A stretch of DNA of 27,609 bases from positions 1-27,609 of the forward strand of contig WALH01000072.1 in NCBI GenBank assembly GCA_015522935.1, in the 5' to 3' direction. Positions 21,204 to 27,609 of the stretch are shown piece by piece. The first letter of the stretch is position 1; each line of letters starts with the position of its first letter. The translations under genes were made by a program, and so were the position numbers. The notes beneath the pieces were generated by a model. That model was not told where the DNA came from, did no database searches, and saw only the letters and a program-made list of their open reading frames with translations. This DNA comes from DHVE2 group archaeon (GTDB lineage Archaea; Thermoplasmatota; Thermoplasmata; Thermoplasmatales; Aciduliprofundaceae).

Positions 21204-21757
21204 AAATCTTGCGAGAATCTTTGCAAAATGCACCTATCATTATGAGGGGTAATTACCCTTATTTTATTCATCCTCTAACGGATGGAATTCCACAGATTGA
21301 ACCCTCCCTGCTGAAGGATGCTGTTAATGAACTCATAAAGAGGATAAATACGGATTCGTTCAACAAAATAATCACGGTTGAAGCCATGGGCCTTCCTATA
21401 GGCGTTGCCCTGAGTCTCACTTTGAACAAACCACTTACAGTTGTGAGAAAAAAATCGTACAGTTTGGAGGGTGAAGTAGAAGTACATCAGAAAACCGGTT
21501 ACTCCACAGGCAAACTTTACATAAATTCTGTTAAACCTGAAGATAAATTGTTGATTGTAGATGATGTTCTGAGCACAGGTGGAACAATAGTGGCAGTTGT
21601 GGAGGGTATAAGAAAAATCGGCGCCACAATTTCCGACATAGTGGTGGTAGTAAACAAGAATAAAAATATCGAGAAAATAGAAAAGAAGGTAGGAATGAAG
21701 ATAAAATCAATAGTGAACATCGATATAATTGATGGAAAGGTCATCGTAAAGGAATGA
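21200..21757 (+). CDS. hpt: Hypoxanthine/adenine-type purine phosphoribosyltransferase
   Basis: A 185-residue enzyme resembling the archaeal Hpt family, which attaches ribose-5-phosphate from PRPP to hypoxanthine, guanine or adenine. It starts KILRESLQNAPI, and has YFIHPLTDGIP (21-31), ITVEAMGLPIGVALSL, KKSYSLEGEVEVHQKTGYS (84-102) and the PRPP loop LLIVDDVLSTGGT (117-129). These blocks agree with archaeal Hpt in order and spacing. ATG 21200 overlaps the previous stop (ATGA); GGGAG lies 8 nt before it. Which base is used cannot be read from the sequence. With guanine deaminase nearby this points to active purine salvage. Confidence 0.87.
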   Translation: MKILRESLQNAPIIMRGNYPYFIHPLTDGIPQIEPSLLKDAVNELIKRINTDSFNKIITVEAMGLPIGVALSLTLNKPLTVVRKKSYSLEGEVEVHQKTGYSTGKLYINSVKPEDKLLIVDDVLSTGGTIVAVVEGIRKIGATISDIVVVVNKNKNIEKIEKKVGMKIKSIVNIDIIDGKVIVKE

Positions 21758-21791
21758 AAATTTTGATATGCTTGTTCGTGCATAACCCCAT

Positions 21792-23009
21792 ATGAAGCCG
21801 TTCACAAATTTAATTCCATTTGAAAAAGCGAAAAGAATGTTACTGGATAACATCAAACCTGTGGAAGAATGGGAGATTGTGAGCATAGAGGAGGCCATAG
21901 GCAGAGTTCTGACTGAAGATGTGGTATCTCCCCTTAATATACCGCCATTTGCTCGTGCCGCAGAGGACGGATACGCTGTTATAGCGGAGGATACGTATAG
22001 TGCAGGTAGATATAATCCAAAAACTCTCAAAATTGTAGGTGAGATAAACACAGGCGAGTACAAGGATGTGAAGATAACTCATGGAGAAGCGGTGCAAGTT
22101 TCAACAGGTGCTATAATGCCAAAAAACGCTAATGCAGTGGTTAGAGTTGAGGACACGGAAATTAACGATGATGAACTTTTAGTTTACAGGCCAGTTCATC
22201 CACTATTCGATGTGGCTCCTCAGGGAGAGGATATAAAAAAGGGGGAAACAGTGCTCAAGAAAGGTGAGCTTTTAAATCCAGCAAAAATCGGTGCACTGGC
22301 GGCTATGGGAATACCAAAGGTGAGAGTTTACAGAAAACCAAGAGTTGGTATATTACCCACAGGTGATGAATTGGTTAAGCCGGGAGAAAAATTAGAAAAG
22401 GGAAAGATATACGATGTAAATTCCTACACACTTCAGGCCGTAACACTGATGAATGGAGGGATACCAAAACTCTACGGGTACGTGCCAGACGATCCAAAAG
22501 AAATCGAGAAAAAGTTGATGGAAGCGATGGAAAACGATATAATTGTTTTTTCCGGCGGTTCATCGGTCGGGGAGAGAGATTTGCTTATCGACGTAATTTC
22601 AAAACACGGCCATATTCTTTTTCACGGCGTTCAGATCAAGCCTGGAAAACCCACATGGTGTGCAAAAATAGGGGGAAAAATTGTTTTTGGCATGCCCGGC
22701 TTTCCCACATCTTGCCTGAGTGATGCTTATCAGTTCCTCATGCCTGCAATAAGAAAGATGGCACATTTGCCACCCAAAAAAGAAAGAATTGTCAAAGCGA
22801 GGATGACAAGGAGAATAACATCCACACTGGGAAGAATGCAGTTTTTCACGGTTCGTGTGAAGGATGGTTTTGCGTATCCTGCGTACAAGACTTCAGGCGC
22901 AATAACAAGCTTGGCAAATTCTGATGGATATATAATTATCCCAACAAATGCGGATTTAGTAGAAAAGGATGATGAGGTTGAGGTTCATCTCTGGGGTGAG
23001 CAACTGTGA
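21792..23009 (+). CDS. moeA: Molybdopterin molybdenumtransferase MoeA
   Basis: A 405-residue MoeA that inserts molybdate or tungstate into adenylated molybdopterin. Family parts: RAAEDGYAV (54-62), VSTGAIMPKNANAVVRVED (103-121), GILPTGDEL, SGGSSVGERD in the pterin-binding domain and GMPGFPTSCL. The fourth domain completes the C-terminus. Length is normal. No clear ribosome binding site is seen; a weak TATA-like TTTTGATATG about 26 nt upstream suggests a leaderless start. The stop overlaps the GTG of mobB, so the pair forms a cofactor operon. Hyperthermophilic peptide fermenters commonly need tungstopterin enzymes, but no such enzyme is in this window. Confidence 0.95.
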   Translation: MKPFTNLIPFEKAKRMLLDNIKPVEEWEIVSIEEAIGRVLTEDVVSPLNIPPFARAAEDGYAVIAEDTYSAGRYNPKTLKIVGEINTGEYKDVKITHGEAVQVSTGAIMPKNANAVVRVEDTEINDDELLVYRPVHPLFDVAPQGEDIKKGETVLKKGELLNPAKIGALAAMGIPKVRVYRKPRVGILPTGDELVKPGEKLEKGKIYDVNSYTLQAVTLMNGGIPKLYGYVPDDPKEIEKKLMEAMENDIIVFSGGSSVGERDLLIDVISKHGHILFHGVQIKPGKPTWCAKIGGKIVFGMPGFPTSCLSDAYQFLMPAIRKMAHLPPKKERIVKARMTRRITSTLGRMQFFTVRVKDGFAYPAYKTSGAITSLANSDGYIIIPTNADLVEKDDEVEVHLWGEQL

Positions 23010-23683
23010 TTCTGGGATTCTGTGGTCCTTCAAATTCTGGAAAGACAAAATTAATAGAGGAGATACTTCAAAAAATAAAAGGGAAATACAGAATCGCTGT
23101 GGTGAAGCATACACCTCATGGAATAGATCTGAAGGGAAAGGATAGCTGGAGATTCAAAGATGCAGGAGCGAATGAAGTTGTTTTGCTTGGAGATGAAGTG
23201 GTAAGATTTCAGAATTCACAATCTCTATTTTCCGTGCTAAAATCACTCAAAGATTATGATATTATTTTAGTGGAGGGATTCAAGAAGGAGAAGTTTGTGC
23301 CTAAGGTGTGTCTGGGAAGTGAAGAATGTGAAAACTGTGTGCTTGAAAAGCCTGATTTAAGTGCAGTTTTGGACTATATCAAAGAACATCTTGAAATCGA
23401 AAGGATATTGAAAAAATTGCCTAATTTCAACTGCGGCGAGTGTGGCCATAAAAACTGCGAGGAAATGGCAAGAGCGATATATCGCGGCGAGGATAAATTT
23501 GAAAATTGCAGATACTGGAATCCCAATGCCCAGATAAGCGTTAAGGTAAACGGAAAGGATATTTATATGGGAAGATTCGCACAGGATGTGGCCATGAACA
23601 CGATTTTAGGTTTGCTCTCATCATTTAAGGGTGTTAAAGAACCGAAGGAGGTGGAGATAAAGATAAAACTTGAAAAGATGTGA
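23006..23683 (+). CDS. mobB: MobB-type GTPase fused to a four-cysteine Fe-S domain
   Basis: A 225-residue protein. The first ~135 residues are MobB: P-loop GPSNSGKT (7-14), VVKHTPHGIDLKGKDSWR (32-49) and DIILVEGFKKEK (85-96). MobB helps in adding the nucleotide or metal step of molybdopterin maturation. Next comes CGECGHKNCEEMARAI with Cys143, Cys146, Cys151 and then Cys168, the pattern of the 4Fe-4S domain PF04060 found in RnfB and CO dehydrogenase subunits. The last ~55 residues (DIYMGRFAQDVAMNTILGLL) are an extra tail I do not recognise. Another group, Cys102, Cys108 and Cys111, could also bind metal. The GTG overlaps the moeA stop. The cluster may give redox or metal sensing to the maturation step; this is inference. 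Confidence 0.9.
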   Translation: MILGFCGPSNSGKTKLIEEILQKIKGKYRIAVVKHTPHGIDLKGKDSWRFKDAGANEVVLLGDEVVRFQNSQSLFSVLKSLKDYDIILVEGFKKEKFVPKVCLGSEECENCVLEKPDLSAVLDYIKEHLEIERILKKLPNFNCGECGHKNCEEMARAIYRGEDKFENCRYWNPNAQISVKVNGKDIYMGRFAQDVAMNTILGLLSSFKGVKEPKEVEIKIKLEKM

Positions 23684-23725
23684 GTTTATAAAACAGTCAG
23701 TGGTTCAATAAAAAAGTGGAGAGAT

Positions 23726-24193
23726 TTATTGAGAAGTTTCTTCTCCGCCTTCTCCAGGGGGACCTTCCTCGGTTGGTGCAGGTGATGGAGGAACTGCCTT
23801 TGTCTCTTTCTTAATGGATACATACTGTAGAATTCCGCCGATTAGGGCAATGATAAATCCAATCATTATCACGTATCCGCCAGCTCCCATTTTTATTGTA
23901 ACATCGCTGTACTCGTTTTTTATGGCATATATCCCCATTTGATTCCACAGGGCATCCAGAAATCCGATGATTCCAAATACGAATGCAAGTATTCCACCCC
24001 AAGCTTTCGGTATCGCTGCACCAATCAGAGATAGAATTGCGCAGATCCACAGGAACACAGATATGTATCCATAAACAGTTTGCGAGCCACCTTTTATTTC
24101 CGATCCTGCCACTGTTGCCCATGGCAAAAACATTCCTATTATGGCTATAATGGCACCCACTATACCTACTATCTGCCACTTGTTCATTTTCAT
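23726..24193 (-). CDS. Small four-helix membrane protein with Pro/Glu-rich tail
   Basis: A 155-residue protein with four predicted membrane helices (about 8-28, 42-62, 64-84, 103-124) and an acidic, proline-rich, presumably cytosolic tail (131-155). FLPWATVAG after the first helix is a motif seen in many small prokaryotic membrane proteins of unknown role. GAGGTG lies 6 nt before the ATG at 24193. It ends 42 nt from mobB, facing it. I see no enzymatic residues and do not assign a function. Confidence 0.75.
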   Translation of the reverse strand: MKMNKWQIVGIVGAIIAIIGMFLPWATVAGSEIKGGSQTVYGYISVFLWICAILSLIGAAIPKAWGGILAFVFGIIGFLDALWNQMGIYAIKNEYSDVTIKMGAGGYVIMIGFIIALIGGILQYVSIKKETKAVPPSPAPTEEGPPGEGGEETSQ

Positions 24194-24342
24194 TTTTTAC
24201 ACCTCTAAAAATGATATAGCAACCATCTATTTTATATTTTCTCTATCTAAGCCTTTTATCCATGCAATGTGGAAACTAATTAAAACAATACTTTTCCTTG
24301 CTTATCGAAAGGCGTAAATAATAAATCGCATTTGTGTAATTA

Positions 24343-24663
24343 ATGAGAGAGAGAAGAAGGCAGCGGGGACGCAGGAAATTCGCCCGGTGGGTATCCTTCA
24401 TACCTCGTGTTACAAGTTACGCTCCTGTTGGTGTTCCTTACAATAGATCCATGGTTATTACCTATTCTGAGTTAGAAGCTATGCGTCTCGTGGATGTTTT
24501 AGGTCTAACACAAGAAGAAGCTGCGCAAAGAATGGGCATTTCAAGAAAAACTCTCTGGTTCGAACTGAAAAACGGGCGAAAAAAGGTTGTGGAGGCGATA
24601 CTCAATGGCTGGAACATGGAGATAAGAGGAGAAAATTACTATTACAGGGAGGAGAGCAAATGA
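24343..24663 (+). CDS. DUF134-family DNA-binding protein
   Basis: A 106-residue protein of the DUF134 family (COG1342). Basic N-terminal RRRQRGRRKFARWV, the segment ITYSELEAMRLVDVLGLTQEEAAQRMGISRKTLWFEL (38-75, helix-turn-helix) and a C-terminal MEIRGENYYY match the family. Members are predicted DNA-binding proteins, and the reaction or regulon is unknown. A weak TATA-like TAAATAATAAA about 23 nt before the ATG suggests a leaderless message. The stop overlaps the ATG of the following DtxR-type regulator, so two DNA-binding proteins share one transcript. Confidence 0.87.
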   Translation: MRERRRQRGRRKFARWVSFIPRVTSYAPVGVPYNRSMVITYSELEAMRLVDVLGLTQEEAAQRMGISRKTLWFELKNGRKKVVEAILNGWNMEIRGENYYYREESK

Positions 24664-25109
24664 GCGAGAAAGAAGAGGACTATCTTAAGGCCATATACAA
24701 AATAGTTTCGAAAAGGGGATTTGCAAGGTCTATAGAAATTGCAGAGGCACTGGGTGTTAAGCCCGCAAGTGTCACCGACATGCTGAAAAAACTGCAGGAT
24801 AAGGGCCTTATAATATACGAGAAATATAGGGGAGTCCTAATAACTTCCGAGGGTGAGAAAATAGCGAAAAAACTTCTTCATCGTGCAGAAATTCTGATTA
24901 AGTTCTTTAGAATTTTTGGAGTGCAGGATGATAATGCGGAGAAGATAGCACATCATGTAGAGCATTACATTGAAGATTCAAGTTTTCAGAAGATTGAGAA
25001 GTTTGTGGAATTTGTGGATAGCTTCAGTGAAAATCCAAGATGGATTGAGCATTTCAGAACATTCATCGAAACAGGTAAACTTCCAGAATGTGATAGAATC
25101 AAGAAATAA
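24660..25109 (+). CDS. DtxR/MntR-type metal-dependent repressor
   Basis: A 149-residue regulator. Residues 1-65 form a winged helix (EEDYLKAIYKI, IEIAEALGVKPASVTDMLKKLQDKGLI) as in DtxR/MntR. The second half is the dimerisation and metal-binding domain, with His74, His98, Glu101 and His102 as likely ligands in LLHRAEIL and AHHVEHYIED. It lacks the C-terminal SH3-like domain, so it has the short MntR-like layout. Metal could be Fe or Mn; the regulon is unknown. GGAGGAG precedes the ATG, which overlaps the DUF134 stop. The 3' end overlaps the convergent MFS gene by 11 nt. Confidence 0.9.
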   Translation: MSEKEEDYLKAIYKIVSKRGFARSIEIAEALGVKPASVTDMLKKLQDKGLIIYEKYRGVLITSEGEKIAKKLLHRAEILIKFFRIFGVQDDNAEKIAHHVEHYIEDSSFQKIEKFVEFVDSFSENPRWIEHFRTFIETGKLPECDRIKK

Positions 25110-26217
25110 CTCTCCCTTTTGTTTCAGGCATGAAAAGAACAGAAAGCGAAGCTATAATAAGTAATAATATAAAAAGTATAAAAGCATTGAACCAAGATAA
25201 AAGCCCGGGAATAAGCGGGCCAAATATCCCACCGATCCTTCCTGCAGAACTCGCTAATCCTGAACCCGAACCTTTCAGATTTGAGGGATATAATTCCGGA
25301 GTAAAGGCGTACATTGCACCCCAAGCACCCAGATCGAAGAAAGATATGAGAGAGGCACTTACCATCCACATATTATCAAAGATGAAGAGATATGCAAATA
25401 TTGCGGTTAGAATCATGAATGATACAAGCACAGGTTTTCTACCAATCTTCTCCACTAAATATGCAGCTGTGAAGTAGCCTGGTACCTGAAAAAGGTAGGT
25501 TACAAATGTGAACTCGTATGATTTTAGAGGATAGACACCGGAGAAAATTCTTGGCAGCCAGACAAATATCCCGTAATAGCTGAAGGCCATGGAGAACCAG
25601 AGTAACCAGAGAGGATAGGTATATTTGTATTTTAGAATATCACTCAATTTGCCCTTTACCGTAAATCCTGATACATCTTCCATCCACCTAAAGGCAGGTA
25701 ACACTATAAGCCAGAGAAATGAGAGATAGTAATAAAAATACCATCTATCACCCAGAGAGGGAAGATAGATACAAGCGAAGAAAGATGCTGTTATCCAGCC
25801 GTAAGTCCAGAAAGAATCGAGCAAAACTACATTCCTGCCTCTCTTTTCTATCGGAGATTTTTCGCTTACCCAAGCGCTCAGAACGGGAAGTGTTATTCCA
25901 AATCCCATACCTGCCAAAAATCTCAGAATAATAAACCAAGTGTAGCTGAGAAGAAACCCCATCAAACCTGTAGAAATAATATGGAGAATCGTTCCCAGAA
26001 TCACTATTTTTCTTCTCCCGTACAAATCTGATACACGCCCAAAAATTAACGACCCGAAGAACCAGCCTACAAGTGTGATGGATACTAAAAGCCCAACATA
26101 AAATCTGCTCACGGCGAAGTCCCTTATTATATCACCAGTGGTGAAGGTAACTGTACCCATATTGTACGAGACCGCCGCCCAGATCAACCCTGCGAAAATG
26201 AGTTTTTTTCTATCCAC
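25099..26217 (-). CDS. Major facilitator superfamily transporter
   Basis: A 372-residue membrane protein with about 11-12 helices. GRVSDLYGRRK (60-70), a second copy-like EKIGRKP in the second half and the final PETKG are marks of the sugar/organic-solute porter branch; the mid-sequence SAGRIGGIFGPLI is usual for this group too. It is on the short side, and the loops are brief. The substrate is not predictable. The GTG start at 26217 has a TATA box (minus-strand GCTTATATCT) 30 nt upstream and no ribosome binding site, suggesting a leaderless mRNA. Convergent with the metal-dependent regulator. Confidence 0.9.
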   Translation of the reverse strand: MDRKKLIFAGLIWAAVSYNMGTVTFTTGDIIRDFAVSRFYVGLLVSITLVGWFFGSLIFGRVSDLYGRRKIVILGTILHIISTGLMGFLLSYTWFIILRFLAGMGFGITLPVLSAWVSEKSPIEKRGRNVVLLDSFWTYGWITASFFACIYLPSLGDRWYFYYYLSFLWLIVLPAFRWMEDVSGFTVKGKLSDILKYKYTYPLWLLWFSMAFSYYGIFVWLPRIFSGVYPLKSYEFTFVTYLFQVPGYFTAAYLVEKIGRKPVLVSFMILTAIFAYLFIFDNMWMVSASLISFFDLGAWGAMYAFTPELYPSNLKGSGSGLASSAGRIGGIFGPLIPGLLSWFNAFILFILLLIIASLSVLFMPETKGRVIS

Positions 26218-26242
26218 AAACCATCATGTAATACACATATTT

Positions 26243-26252
26243 AGATATAAGC
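26243..26252 (-). promoter_or_regulatory. TATA box of the MFS transporter gene
   Basis: Minus-strand GCTTATATCT, centred about 30 nt before the GTG at 26217. Confidence 0.5.
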
Positions 26253-26311
26253 ACTCATCCTATCAATAATATAGAGCTTTATTTGAATTTGCATCGGCAT
26301 AAATTTACGAT

Positions 26312-26322
26312 AAAATTTAAAT
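26312..26322 (+). promoter_or_regulatory. TATA-like box of the pilin-LamG gene
   Basis: The AATTTAAATAG around 26312-26322 would give transcription start near 26343 and a short leader containing GGTGGT, just before the ATG at 26355. Confidence 0.45.
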
Positions 26323-26354
26323 AGGAATTTCGCTGTATAGTTATTGGTGGTAGT

Positions 26355-27609
26355 ATGAAGAAGGTATATAAGAGGAAGGAGAAAGGTATCGCCTCTGTGA
26401 TTGGTACGATTTTCGCGCTTATGATTTTCACAGCGTTACTGGGTATGTTCATGACTCAGGTTGTGCCCGTAACCATGAAGGATAATGAGGCAAGGCACGA
26501 TACGGGAGTTTTATCTCAATTATCACAGTTGAGAAGCGAGGTTGATATCCTCACACTTACAAAGGATACCAATTACACGGCATATGTTCCAATCAAACTT
26601 GGGGCAGATGGAATACCGTTATTTGCCTCTCCTACAGATGGGCAGTTGAGCCTCTATCCGGCGAAATTATCATCAAATTATGTGATGAACGTATCCTTTG
26701 CGGATAAGTACGGAAATTTAATAAACAAAAGCGCAGCAGGAAGCTTACAGTTCATTGCGCCAAACAGGTATTATATCCCGGAATTATTTGAATACGCCAA
26801 TGGTGCAATTTTGAGATATAATTTCAACTCAAACAGCACCATCTTTTCCATCAATCCAAACATAAGATTCCAAGGGGTATCCCTAGGCTCAATGGTTAAC
26901 GTGAGTTCATCTAAATATGTAAACGTGTCCAGTTCTTCGTCTCTTAATCCCTCGTACATAACTGTCGAGACATGGTTCAATCTAAGAAGTTTGCCATCTT
27001 CCTATACACCCCTCCTATCTAAAAATAATGAATATCAACTTCAAGTTAAAAGCACCTCCTTGGAATTCAACATAAACGGTGGCGCCGCCTCGGTAACTTA
27101 TCCGGTTAACTTAGAAAAAAACAGGTGGTATTATGTGGCGGGAACATATGATGGATCCTCGTTAAAATTATATTTCAATGGAAAACTTGTAAATTCAAAT
27201 AGCGCATCTGTAACCTTAAATTCAAATGATAATGAGGTTGATATAGGAAAAATTGATGGCTTTATGGATGAGATAAGGATCCTTAATAAAGCGCTCACAG
27301 ATGATGAAATAGCGGGGGATTACTATTCTGGTATTTACTACCCCGATAGAACCGATACCGTACTGTGGTATCATTGTGATAATCTAACCGCCGATGGAAA
27401 ATTGTACGATAGCAGTGATTACCATAACGATGGAACTTTACATGGCGCTAATCTTGAACCGAGAACTGGTGTGAATATAGCGACTACTTTGCAAAGCATA
27501 TTTGGAAGACCAGATAGTGTTACAGGTACAGAAACGAGAAATATTGCCATCAGTCTTTACGGTGTGTCATCTGAGTCCTATGAACTTAATGGAGGGATAC
27601 TAAACATAA
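26355..27609 (+). CDS. Pilin-like exported protein with LamG/ConA-type domain (3' truncated)
   Basis: The frame is open from ATG 26355 to the right edge (418 codons), so the gene runs out of the window. The first 38 residues are a type IV pilin/archaellin-like leader: KRKEKG then IASVIGTIFALMIFTALLG, with prepilin peptidase cleavage expected after Gly11. A ~130-residue variable region follows, then a LamG-like jelly roll (about 173-325): TVETWFNL, NRWYYVAGTYDG, LKLYFNGKLVN and FMDEIRILNKALTDDEI. Residues 336-366 (LWYHCDN to DSSDYHNDGTLHGA) resemble the lead of a second such domain. Many Asn-x-Ser/Thr sequons support surface display. LamG-type domains commonly bind sugars or proteins, so adhesion is likely but unproven. 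Confidence 0.85.
   Translation, partial: MKKVYKRKEKGIASVIGTIFALMIFTALLGMFMTQVVPVTMKDNEARHDTGVLSQLSQLRSEVDILTLTKDTNYTAYVPIKLGADGIPLFASPTDGQLSLYPAKLSSNYVMNVSFADKYGNLINKSAAGSLQFIAPNRYYIPELFEYANGAILRYNFNSNSTIFSINPNIRFQGVSLGSMVNVSSSKYVNVSSSSSLNPSYITVETWFNLRSLPSSYTPLLSKNNEYQLQVKSTSLEFNINGGAASVTYPVNLEKNRWYYVAGTYDGSSLKLYFNGKLVNSNSASVTLNSNDNEVDIGKIDGFMDEIRILNKALTDDEIAGDYYSGIYYPDRTDTVLWYHCDNLTADGKLYDSSDYHNDGTLHGANLEPRTGVNIATTLQSIFGRPDSVTGTETRNIAISLYGVSSESYELNGGILNI

Noticed and set aside
1..27609. CRISPR array, insertion sequence or prophage
   Set aside because: No regularly spaced repeats, transposase or phage genes are seen; the gene content is largely core archaeal chromosome.

Overview
The window is archaeal chromosome, probably from a euryarchaeon. 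It carries an A-type ATP synthase operon, prefoldin alpha, ribosomal protein L20A/LX, archaeal FtsY, Taw1 (wyosine tRNA modification), a PAC2-family protein and an archaellin/pilin-type N-terminus. DNA is AT-rich, and genes are preceded either by GGTGA-type ribosome binding sites or by TATA boxes 25-30 nt before the start codon (leaderless mRNAs). The combination would fit a heterotrophic Thermoplasmata/DHVE2 (Aciduliprofundum-like) organism, but that placement is an inference I could not test.

Layout: 1-671, 3' end of a radical SAM gene. 849-2370, a metallophosphoesterase and a Mrp-type ATPase, convergent and overlapping. 2447-3526 (minus), a membrane-anchored exported protein with a lipocalin-like region and two calcium-loop-like repeats. 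3645-13039, the ATP synthase operon H-I-K-E-C-F-A-B. 13054-14630 (minus), rpl20a/LX-pfdA-ftsY with overlapping genes. 14733-16584, rhomboid protease and rtcA. 16569-18545 (minus), PAC2-family protein and guanine deaminase. 18817-20197, a PPC/DUF296 protein and taw1. 20187-20417 (minus), a small unidentified protein. 20547-21757, two phosphoribosyltransferases in one overlapping operon, the first with a C-terminal helix-turn-helix. 21792-23683, moeA-mobB for molybdenum/tungsten cofactor. 23726-24193 (minus), a four-helix membrane protein. 24343-25109, DUF134 and DtxR-type regulators. 25099-26217 (minus), an MFS transporter. 26355 to the end, a truncated pilin-like protein with a LamG-type domain. 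No intergenic stretch exceeds 300 bases; the longest (18546-18816) holds divergent promoters and nothing else I could identify.

The most striking element is the ATP synthase rotor gene atpK. It encodes 606 residues: a signal peptide, an extra ~90-residue domain predicted to lie outside the cell and rich in glycosylation sequons, then six c-type hairpins. The first hairpin has lost both its ion-binding carboxylate (Gln) and the helix-1 Gln (Ser). Hairpins 3-4 and 5-6 carry nearly identical DNA blocks, so the gene has duplicated or converted recently in two-hairpin units. The catalytic A subunit has an altered P-loop, subunit C has a membrane segment at its N-terminus, and the subunit D (central shaft) gene is absent from the operon. 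Together these point to an unusual rotary ATPase. Other themes are purine salvage (guanine deaminase and two phosphoribosyltransferases, one possibly a regulator) and molybdopterin/tungstopterin cofactor synthesis.
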